Notes under the pieces: generated by a model
Told to the model about the DNA's origin: nothing
Databases searched by the model: none
Seen by the model: the letters and a program-made list of their open reading frames with translations, nothing else
Translations under genes and position numbers: made by a program
In this document: piece by piece, positions 1-4,759 of the stretch
Layout of the letters: every line of letters begins with the position of its first letter
Position numbering within the stretch: the stretch's first letter is position 1
Origin: Actinomycetota bacterium
GTDB taxonomy: Bacteria; Actinomycetota; Actinomycetes; S36-B12; CAIYMF01
Direction: 5' to 3'
Assembly (NCBI GenBank): GCA_009699025.1
Contig: WLOZ01000163.1
Coordinates: 1 to 5,446, forward strand
Length of the DNA: 5,446 bases

Positions 1-306
1 CCTGCACGATCACGTCACCCCGTGGGTCGTGACTACCGCTCCCGGCCCTCGCTCGCGCGGCCTGACGCACTGTCGAGTTCCGATTGCTGCCTGACTCATC
101 GCCCACGTGCTCGCCAGCGATGACTCCGTCAGCGAATCGTCGATCGGGCCGCCTCCCTGCAGTGGTCAGCGCCGGGTGAGCCGAACGCGGGTCGGGGGCA
201 CTCGCGTCAGTCGACAGGGCCGCTGTCGACGGCTGACGACCGGCGCCGGGGGGATTCCAGAGCACACTGCCCTCGGAGCGGGTCCGGGCACTGGCAGGAT
301 CAAGAC
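1..306. other. Upstream region, no assured gene; unresolved gene edge at the left
   Basis: No complete gene is supported here. Two partial readings compete at the left edge. On the + strand a frame open from position 2 ends at a TGA at 92-94 and could be the tail of an upstream gene. On the - strand a frame open to the left edge could start at a GTG at 106-104, which would be the N-terminus of a divergent gene. Both are GC-rich at third positions and neither gives a recognisable family. Between 36 and 306 there is no TA dinucleotide at all, so a canonical TANNNT -10 box is impossible on either strand there. The region also holds a strong stem-loop at 205-238 and the palindrome CCGGCGCCGG at 240-249. 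The small open frame spanning 107-310 on the + strand is arginine-rich and looks non-coding. Confidence 0.5.
205..238. repeat. Strong stem-loop upstream of the PLP enzyme gene
   Basis: Read directly: GTCGACAG (210-217) pairs perfectly with CTGTCGAC (223-230) across the 5-nt loop GGCCG. After a 3-nt bulge (231-233) the helix continues with CGTCA (205-209) against TGACG (234-238), giving 13 pairs in all. The 10-bp palindrome CCGGCGCCGG follows at 240-249. No T-tract follows, so this is not a classic intrinsic terminator, although many actinomycete terminators lack that tract. It could end an upstream transcript, be a regulator's dyad operator, or be a leader structure of the gene starting at 307. 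The sequence does not decide between these. Confidence 0.6.
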
Positions 307-1491
307 ATGACTCCCACTCCACTGCCCGTTGGCGAGCAGGTCAGGCACCGTTTCCCCGGACTGTCCGACGGCTGGGCGCGCTTCGACGGCCCTGCCGGCA
401 CGCTGCCGGTCGACACCTGCGTGCTCTCGATCGCCGACTACATGACCTCGCCAGCCCCCGCGAATCTGGGAGGCGTGTTTGGCGCCAGTGTGGCCAGCGA
501 CGCGGTGGTGCAGCGGGCGCGCGAGGCTACGGCGGCTCTGGTGGGCGCCGAGGCCGATGAGATCGTCTTCGGCCCCAGCACCACCAATCTGATGTTTGCC
601 TTCACCCGTGCCCAGTCTCGCCACTGGGTTTCGGGCGACCGAATCGTGTGCACTGAACTCGACCACGACTCCAACATCAGTCCCTGGCTCCTCGCCGCGC
701 GCGATGTGGGTGCCACGGTCGAGATGCTTCGAGTTGACCCTGTCGACGGCACACTCGACGTCGAGCCGCTCCGACAGTTGTGCAGCGATGGGCGCACCCG
801 GTGGGTCGCGATCTCGGGAGCATCCAACCTGACCGGACACGCGCCCGACCTAGCGCGGGCCGTCGCGATTGCCCACGAGTACGGGGCCCGCATCCTGGTC
901 GACGGCGTTGCACGGGTTCCCCATCTGGCCACCGACGCGGCGGCGCTTGATGTCGACGTGCTCAGCACCTCCCCGTACAAGTGGTACGGCCCCCACGCCG
1001 GTGTGCTGGCGGTGCGCAACGGACTTCTTGGTTCGGTCGAGCCGTATCGCGTTCGTCCGGCCGACTACGTGGGGCCTGCACGATGGGAGACGGGCACCCC
1101 GCAGATCGAGGTGCTGGCCGGAGTTGCGGCGGCCGCCGAGTTCATGACCGGGTCGCCCATCGACGACGTGTCGGCGGAGGAAACGAGGCTGCTGGCGCTA
1201 CTCCAGGAGGGACTCCACGACGCTCCACGAGTCACGGTGCACGGTCCCGCTGTGAGCGCTGATCGGGCACCCACAGTGATCTTCACGGTCGCAGGCATGG
1301 CGCCACTCGACGTTGCCGAGGCCCTTGCCCGGCAGGGGATCGCGGTGTGGAGTGGCGATAACTACGCCTGCGATCTGGTCGACGCGCTCGGCCTCCGAGC
1401 CGGGGGAGGGGTCGTACGCGCGGGAGTCGCCCGCTACACGACCGCGGATGATGTCACCCGCTTGCTGCTCGCGGTTGGCTCGCTTGCCTGA
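307..1491 (+). CDS. PLP-dependent class V aminotransferase-fold protein, cysteine desulfurase-like
   Basis: This 394-residue protein has the full fold-type I PLP architecture of the 'cysteine desulfurase-like' family (TIGR01976 type). It opens with FPGLSDGWARFDGPAG. Residues 89-94 (GPSTTN) would hold the cofactor phosphate, His120 in LDHDSN would stack on the PLP ring, N174 lies in SGASNLTG, and D199 would contact the pyridine nitrogen. Lys225 in SPYKWYGPHAG is the expected Schiff-base lysine, and the RWETGTPQIE block follows. Two positions are odd. The residue four from the start of VDG, usually Gln in SufS or His in this family, is Ala202. The position of the SufS catalytic Cys is Tyr353 (in GDNYAC), with Cys355 two residues later. 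Classical desulfurase activity is therefore doubtful and the substrate is unknown. ATG 307 follows a modest ribosome site (AGGA, 296-299), and the N-terminus agrees with the family. The length is normal. Confidence 0.9.
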   Translation: MTPTPLPVGEQVRHRFPGLSDGWARFDGPAGTLPVDTCVLSIADYMTSPAPANLGGVFGASVASDAVVQRAREATAALVGAEADEIVFGPSTTNLMFAFTRAQSRHWVSGDRIVCTELDHDSNISPWLLAARDVGATVEMLRVDPVDGTLDVEPLRQLCSDGRTRWVAISGASNLTGHAPDLARAVAIAHEYGARILVDGVARVPHLATDAAALDVDVLSTSPYKWYGPHAGVLAVRNGLLGSVEPYRVRPADYVGPARWETGTPQIEVLAGVAAAAEFMTGSPIDDVSAEETRLLALLQEGLHDAPRVTVHGPAVSADRAPTVIFTVAGMAPLDVAEALARQGIAVWSGDNYACDLVDALGLRAGGGVVRAGVARYTTADDVTRLLLAVGSLA

Positions 1492-1518
1492 CGTGGGGCG
1501 CGTCGTGCCCGAAACGTC
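1490..1518 (+). terminator. Imperfect stem-loop at the end of the PLP enzyme gene, possible terminator
   Basis: GACGT (1490-1494, overlapping the TGA stop) can pair with ACGTC (1514-1518). Inside it GGGC (1496-1499) pairs with GCCC (1507-1510) around a 7-nt loop. One unpaired base on the left faces three on the right. A C-run follows instead of T residues, so it is a weak terminator candidate. It fits the context, because a separate promoter for the next gene lies immediately downstream. Confidence 0.3.
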
Positions 1519-1531
1519 CCCCATCGCGGGT

Positions 1532-1537
1532 TAGCGT
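1532..1537 (+). promoter_or_regulatory. -10 box TAGCGT for leaderless transcription of the membrane protein gene
   Basis: TAGCGT ends 6 nt before the ATG at 1544, so transcription would begin at or within a base of the start codon. This is the standard leaderless arrangement of actinomycetes. No good -35 box lies at the matching distance, and no Shine-Dalgarno sequence precedes the ATG. Both observations agree with leaderless use. Confidence 0.55.
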
Positions 1538-1543
1538 GGGACC

Positions 1544-2254
1544 ATGTTCGTCGTCAAGCGCCTGCTGTGGGTTGTCGGCGGAGTTGTCGTGCTTATCCTC
1601 GCCACCGGCATGCTGATGGCGAGCCTCTACCTTCTGAACACCTTCGGTGCCACCGGCTCGGTCGCCAGCGACTCGACTCGGCTGTCTGGCGACGGCGCGG
1701 CGCTGATCGTCGACGGAGTCCGCATCAGCGGCGGGTCGCCGCTGCAGCGCGAGCTGGGCACCCTCACTCTCGGAGCGCGCAGCGACGACGGCCGCCCCCT
1801 CTTCATCGGAATAGCCCCCGAGGATCCGCTCTTCGGCTACCTCGACGGCACTCCGTACGACATCGTCACCTCCATCGACTCAGTCACGTCCACCGTCAGG
1901 CCGGTGCCCGGTGCCGGTAGCCCGAGCCCGCCCGGCAGCCAGTCGTTCTGGTCACAGCGCGCATCAGGGGTGACGCCCCACATCGACTGGCCGTCGGCCA
2001 CGGTCTCGAAGGGGTCCCGACTCGTGGTGATGAATGAGGATGGGTCAGCGGGGGTCGCGGCCACCCTCGTGCTCGGCTTCGTTAGTTCGCGGATCTATCC
2101 GGCTTCGACGGCAGGCGCGCTGGTGGGAGTGCTGCTGTTCATTCCTGCCCTGTGGATGCTCTACCGGGGCTTCCGTCGCCGCCGCCGCGCTTCGCTTCCG
2201 GCCTCACCCCCGGCCACGCCGCTGTTGATGGCCCCCCGCGCTCCGGTGGCCTGA
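1544..2254 (+). CDS. Two-helix membrane protein with extracytoplasmic domain, function unknown
   Basis: This 236-residue protein has one hydrophobic helix near each end (about residues 7-32 and 188-207). The second is followed by RRRRR (211-215), which places the short Pro/Ala-rich tail in the cytoplasm and residues of about 33-187 outside. The outer domain carries phrases I recognise from a common actinomycete hypothetical membrane protein family: PLFIGIAP (86-92), YLDGTPYDIVT (99-109), an FWSQRASG stretch (135-142) and VVMNEDGSAGV (161-171). I know of no assigned activity and see no catalytic motif. A Pro/Gly/Ser-rich linker lies at about 120-133. The stop codon is 1 nt before the GTG of the phosphatidyltransferase gene, so the two are probably translated from one message. 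This suggests, but does not prove, a role in envelope or lipid biology. The ATG appears to be leaderless. Confidence 0.85.
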   Translation: MFVVKRLLWVVGGVVVLILATGMLMASLYLLNTFGATGSVASDSTRLSGDGAALIVDGVRISGGSPLQRELGTLTLGARSDDGRPLFIGIAPEDPLFGYLDGTPYDIVTSIDSVTSTVRPVPGAGSPSPPGSQSFWSQRASGVTPHIDWPSATVSKGSRLVVMNEDGSAGVAATLVLGFVSSRIYPASTAGALVGVLLFIPALWMLYRGFRRRRRASLPASPPATPLLMAPRAPVA

Positions 2255-2255
2255 G

Positions 2256-2861
2256 GTGGGCGTCCAGGCCACGGAGGTCACCACCGATCGGGTCCTCACG
2301 GTGCCAAACGCGCTGTCGTTCGCGAGGCTTCTCGGAGTTCCCCTGTTCCTGTGGCTGATCCTGGGACCTGAGGCCGATGGCTGGGCCATCGTGCTCCTCG
2401 TGGTGTCAGGTGTCACCGACTGGCTCGACGGCACGATCGCGCGGGCCACCGGCCAGATTTCGCGGCTCGGGCAGCTCCTCGACCCTCTCGCCGACCGGCT
2501 TTACATCATCGCCACACTGGTCGGGCTTCTGCTCAGGGGCATCATCCCGTGGTGGCTGGTGGCGCTGCTGCTACTGCGCGACCTCGTACTACTCGCCACC
2601 GTGCCCGCGCTGCGCGCCCGCGGGCTCACCGCCCTTCCCGTGCACTTCCTCGGCAAGGCGGCCACGTTCAATCTCCTCTACGCGTTTCCCCTCCTCCTCC
2701 TCGGAGACGGCAACTCGCCCGCCGCCTTCGCCGCGACGGTGGTGGGCTGGGCATTCGTGATCTGGGGCACCGCCCTGTACTGGTGGGCCGGAATCCTCTA
2801 TCTCGAACAGGTCCGTCGGCTCGTCAGAGACGTAGAGCCGCGCCGGGCCTCCTCTCGGTAG
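2256..2861 (+). CDS. CDP-alcohol phosphatidyltransferase, PgsA-like
   Basis: This integral membrane enzyme of 201 residues would transfer a phosphatidyl group from CDP-diacylglycerol to an alcohol, probably glycerol-3-phosphate, releasing CMP. The family signature is complete: D55-x2-D58-G59-x2-A62-R63-x8-G72-x3-D76-x3-D80, whose aspartates bind metal and CDP. The N-terminal TVPNALSFARLL is typical of PGP synthase/cardiolipin synthase-like members. Several hydrophobic segments follow (about residues 28-53, 83-118 and 134-184), then a basic tail. Substrate choice (PGP synthase, cardiolipin synthase or another alcohol) cannot be read from the motif. M. tuberculosis has a homologous gene, pgsA2 (Rv1822), close to gcvH, so the location supports that relationship. 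GTG 2256 begins 1 nt after the preceding stop with only a poor ribosome site, which suggests coupling by re-initiation. Confidence 0.9.
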   Translation: MGVQATEVTTDRVLTVPNALSFARLLGVPLFLWLILGPEADGWAIVLLVVSGVTDWLDGTIARATGQISRLGQLLDPLADRLYIIATLVGLLLRGIIPWWLVALLLLRDLVLLATVPALRARGLTALPVHFLGKAATFNLLYAFPLLLLGDGNSPAAFAATVVGWAFVIWGTALYWWAGILYLEQVRRLVRDVEPRRASSR

Positions 2862-2867
2862 TAGGGT
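2862..2867 (+). promoter_or_regulatory. -10 box TAGGGT for the gcvH transcript
   Basis: TAGGGT begins directly after the TAG stop of the phosphatidyltransferase gene and ends 7 nt before a GTG at 2875. That GTG is in frame with gcvH and 48 nt upstream of its canonical ATG. A start at or near 2875 would give either a leaderless message reading from the GTG or a leader of about 48 nt for the ATG at 2923. No convincing -35 box is present. The leader is too short for a glycine riboswitch and I see none. Confidence 0.5.
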
Positions 2868-2922
2868 CGCCGCAGTGCTGGTGCGTCGCAGCATTGCACT
2901 TCTGAGAACCGAAGGAGAAGCG

Positions 2923-3300
2923 ATGATCCCCGATGACCTGACCTACACCGCCGAGCACGAGTGGGTGCGCGAGCTCGACTCCGGGATCGTGCGCTTCGGC
3001 ATCACCGACCACGCTCAGGAGGCCCTCGGTGACATCGTCTTCGTCACCCTTCCCCGCGTAGGCACCTCGGTGCGCGCGGGCGAGCCGTGCGGCGAGGTCG
3101 AGTCGACCAAGAGCGTGAGCGACATCTATGCGCCGGTCACCGGTGAGGTGGTGCGGTGCAACGAGTCGGTCGAGACGGCCCCAGAGACCCTGAACAGCGA
3201 CCCGTACGGACAGGGGTGGCTCGTGGAGGTGCTCGTCGAGGGCGAGGTTCCGAGCCTGCTCTCGTCCGACGAGTACGAGACCCTCCTCGCTGCCGGATAG
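2923..3300 (+). CDS. gcvH: Glycine cleavage system H protein (lipoyl carrier)
   Basis: GcvH carries a lipoyl group that shuttles the aminomethyl intermediate among the P, T and L proteins of the glycine cleavage complex. In some bacteria it also passes lipoate to 2-oxoacid dehydrogenases. The 125-residue length is normal. The N-terminus MIPDDLTYTAEHEWV, the GDIVFVTLP strand and the lipoylation site ESTKSVSDIYAPVTGEV with Lys63 as acceptor are all present, as is NSDPYGQGWL near the C-terminus. ATG 2923 is chosen because it matches the family start and has a good ribosome site (GGAG at 2914-2917, 5 nt spacer). An in-frame GTG at 2875 would add 16 residues (MLVRRSIALLRTEGEA) and lies at the predicted transcription start. 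No gcvT or gcvP is in the window. The FHA gene downstream has its own promoter. Confidence 0.96.
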   Translation: MIPDDLTYTAEHEWVRELDSGIVRFGITDHAQEALGDIVFVTLPRVGTSVRAGEPCGEVESTKSVSDIYAPVTGEVVRCNESVETAPETLNSDPYGQGWLVEVLVEGEVPSLLSSDEYETLLAAG

Positions 3301-3339
3301 GCGGCGAGGGCTGGCAGACGGGTGATTCATGGCGAGGGT

Positions 3340-3352
3340 GTGTCGGCGACAC
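3340..3352. repeat. 13-nt palindrome upstream of the FHA gene promoter
   Basis: GTGTCG (3340-3345) and CGACAC (3347-3352) are perfect inverted repeats around a single G. The element ends 13 nt before the -35 box at 3366, in the 134-nt gap between gcvH and the FHA gene. Its position suits an upstream activator or repressor site. As RNA it would fold only into a 5-bp stem with a 3-nt loop, which is weak for a terminator. GGGCCC (3353-3358) follows directly. Confidence 0.45.
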
Positions 3353-3365
3353 GGGCCCGCGAGCG

Positions 3366-3394
3366 TTGACCCTGTGGGCGGCGGTTCCTACGAT
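3366..3394 (+). promoter_or_regulatory. Housekeeping-type promoter for the FHA-ftsR operon
   Basis: TTGACC (-35, 3366-3371) and TACGAT (-10, 3389-3394) are separated by exactly 17 nt, close to the consensus of the primary sigma factor. Transcription would start near 3401, leaving a leader of about 34 nt that contains a purine-rich ribosome site (GGGAGGGG, 3425-3432) before the ATG at 3435. An ATG that overlaps the -10 box (3393) is in frame but is excluded as a start by this arrangement. Confidence 0.75.
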
Positions 3395-3434
3395 GGGAAA
3401 GGCTCGACATGAGGTCGAACCTGAGGGAGGGGCG

Positions 3435-3935
3435 ATGTCGTCGCTCAACTGTGTGTTCTGCGCGGAGCCCCTCGACCCTGACGACCGCTTCTGCCCTCAC
3501 TGCGGGACCGCTCTTGAATCGGGCCAACCAACGGGGGTGATCCCGTTGGTTGATGAGAGCGGGCCGATTTCCGTGGTTGCGGCCGAGCCTCTTGTCGATC
3601 GCGACGGTGTTGCCGCCGACGACCTGCTGGCGGGGGAGTGCGCGCTCATCGTGCGACGCGGGCCCGACGAGGGCACCCGCTTCCTCCTCGCGGGCGATCA
3701 GATGGCGGCGGGCCGCGCGGCGGAGGCCGAGATCTTCCTCGACGACGTCACCGTGTCGCGCCGTCACGCCGACCTGAAGCGAAGCTCCGGGGGATGGACG
3801 ATTGAAGACGCTGGAAGCCTCAACGGCACGTATGTCAACCGTGTGCTGGTGTCGAGAGCGGTGCTACTGGCCGACGGCGACGAGGTTCAGATCGGCAAGT
3901 ACCGCTTCATCTTCCTGGTCTCGGGGGCTGAGTGA
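3435..3935 (+). CDS. Zinc-ribbon plus FHA domain protein at the garA/odhI locus
   Basis: FHA domains bind phosphothreonine peptides. The 166-residue protein starts with a compact zinc ribbon: Cys6-x2-Cys9 and Cys20-x2-Cys23 (FCPHCG). A flexible acidic linker (about 30-65) follows, then an FHA domain at about 68-162 with all hallmarks: G93-R94, S108-R109-R110-H111 and the SLNGTYVN loop (128-135). Synteny places it where GarA (Rv1827) or OdhI sits. Those proteins bind and inhibit the E1 of 2-oxoglutarate dehydrogenase and are switched off by phosphorylation at an N-terminal ETTS motif. That motif is absent here. The only threonines before the FHA core are T25 and T33. The function may therefore be GarA-like binding with different control, or something else. 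ATG 3435 is set by the promoter, the ribosome site and the family-like N-terminus. The frame extends upstream to 3156, but that part is an overlap with gcvH and is not coding. It overlaps the next gene by 4 nt. Confidence 0.9.
   Translation: MSSLNCVFCAEPLDPDDRFCPHCGTALESGQPTGVIPLVDESGPISVVAAEPLVDRDGVAADDLLAGECALIVRRGPDEGTRFLLAGDQMAAGRAAEAEIFLDDVTVSRRHADLKRSSGGWTIEDAGSLNGTYVNRVLVSRAVLLADGDEVQIGKYRFIFLVSGAE
3525..3552 (+). repeat. Perfect 11-bp hairpin inside the FHA coding region
   Basis: CAACCAACGGG (3525-3535) pairs without mismatch with CCCGTTGGTTG (3542-3552). The loop GGTGAT can close one more G-U pair, leaving the tetraloop GUGA, which fits the stable GNRA class. It encodes linker residues 31-39 (QPTGVIPLV) between the zinc ribbon and the FHA domain. 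The codons CAA, CCA, TTG and GTT are less GC-rich than usual for this window, so the repeat is not a simple result of composition. A role in mRNA structure, pausing or protein binding is possible but not shown. Confidence 0.7.
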
Positions 3936-4714
3936 ACACCCAGCCGCAGCGGGTTGAGGTAGTGCCAGAGCATGACCTGCAGTCCAGACCACGCCAGGGT
4001 GAACTGCTGGGCATTGGTGACGTAATCGCGGCCTTGGCCGACGACTTCCCCGAGGTCACCATCTCGAAGGTGCGTTTTCTCGAGACCGAGGGACTCATCG
4101 CACCCGAGCGCACGTCGTCGGGGTACCGCAAGTTCAGGGCTGTCGACGTTGATCGACTCAGGTACGTGCTCACCATGCAGCGCGACCACTACCTCCCGCT
4201 GCGCGTTATTCGCGACCATCTCGACGCCATCGACCGCGGACTCGAGCCGCCGGTGCCGGTGGGTTCGCTGGGGCCACGCGTGCCCGACGACGTGACTGGT
4301 GGCCGAGTGCCCTTCGATGGCCAGAGTGTGCAGTCGAGGCCGCGCCTGCGTCTGTCGCGCGCGGAAATGTTGGCCGAGACCGGACTCGACGAGGCCACGC
4401 TCGAGCAACTCGAGGCGGCCGGACTGGTGGCCGCCCATGGCCGCCACTTCGACGCTGACGCGGTGGTGGTCGCCTCAACGGTTGCCCAGATGCTGTCGTT
4501 CGGGCTTGAGGTGAGGCACCTGCGGCCCTTCCGCCTCGCGGCTGAGCGGCAGGCCGCGCTGGTGCATCAGGTGGTGTCGCCGATGGCCCGAAGCAGAAAC
4601 GCCGAGACCCGTGAACGTGCCGAGGGCGCGATGGCCGAGCTAGCCGCCCTGTCGCTCCGGCTTCACCTCACGCTGTTGCGGCAGGGTCTTGGCCTCGATC
4701 AGCCCTCCGGCTGA
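3932..4714 (+). CDS. ftsR: MerR-family transcriptional regulator, FtsR type (Rv1828-like)
   Basis: This 260-residue regulator has an N-terminal MerR winged helix-turn-helix (about 26-100) with the phrases DDFPEVTISKVRFLETEGLI, TSSGYRKF and TMQRDHYLPLRVIRDHL. These match what I recall of Rv1828 of M. tuberculosis and of FtsR, which controls ftsZ in Corynebacterium glutamicum. A linker of about 40 residues leads to a second helical domain (about 139-250, from LRLSRAEMLAETGL to the RLHLTLLRQGL end) typical of this subfamily. It lacks the metal-binding cysteines of classical MerR sensors. The GTG start overlaps the TGA of the FHA gene (GTGA), so translation is coupled and both share the promoter at 3366-3394. 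The gene neighbourhood supports the assignment. Target genes in this organism are inferred only by analogy. Confidence 0.92.
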   Translation: MNTQPQRVEVVPEHDLQSRPRQGELLGIGDVIAALADDFPEVTISKVRFLETEGLIAPERTSSGYRKFRAVDVDRLRYVLTMQRDHYLPLRVIRDHLDAIDRGLEPPVPVGSLGPRVPDDVTGGRVPFDGQSVQSRPRLRLSRAEMLAETGLDEATLEQLEAAGLVAAHGRHFDADAVVVASTVAQMLSFGLEVRHLRPFRLAAERQAALVHQVVSPMARSRNAETRERAEGAMAELAALSLRLHLTLLRQGLGLDQPSG

Positions 4715-4747
4715 CCGTTCCGCCTGTCGCTTGAGCGCGTCCGGGGA

Positions 4748-4753
4748 TAGCCT
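4748..4753 (+). promoter_or_regulatory. -10 box TAGCCT for leaderless transcription of the DUF151 gene
   Basis: TAGCCT ends 6 nt before the ATG at 4760, the same spacing as at 1532-1544. No Shine-Dalgarno sequence is at a proper distance, since the spacer TGGGGC abuts the start codon. TTGAGC at 4731-4736 is too close (11 nt) to serve as its -35 box. A leaderless message is the most economical reading. Read-through from the ftsR gene (45-nt gap) is also possible. Confidence 0.55.
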
Positions 4754-4759
4754 TGGGGC

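Noticed and set aside
166..840. Long open frame on the - strand (224 codons) overlapping the PLP enzyme gene
   Set aside because: It lies antisense to a well-supported enzyme gene, is rich in Arg, Gly and His as expected for a shadow of GC-rich coding DNA, and shows no family motif.
2375..2391. 7-bp inverted repeat CGATGGC/GCCATCG with a 3-nt loop in the phosphatidyltransferase gene
   Set aside because: It is short, inside coding sequence, and within what chance gives in GC-rich DNA. No position or codon oddity supports a role.
2603..2625. GCCCGCG...CGCGGGC inverted repeat in the phosphatidyltransferase gene
   Set aside because: It is made only of G and C in an Ala/Arg-rich coding stretch, so low complexity explains it.
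2868..2922. Glycine riboswitch before gcvH
   Set aside because: The leader from the predicted start is about 48 nt, too short for the known aptamer, and no conserved core could be seen.
2824..3330. Open frame of 168 codons on the - strand across gcvH
   Set aside because: It is antisense to gcvH, which has an unambiguous lipoyl motif; this is a composition-driven shadow.
3156..3434. In-frame upstream extension of the FHA gene by 93 codons
   Set aside because: It overlaps gcvH, is Arg/Gly-rich and non-conserved in character, and lies mostly upstream of the strong promoter at 3366-3394. The ATG at 3435 has its own ribosome site.
4731..4753. TTGAGC/TAGCCT as a paired -35/-10 promoter before the DUF151 gene
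   Set aside because: The spacing is 11 nt, too short for a normal sigma factor; only the -10 box was kept.
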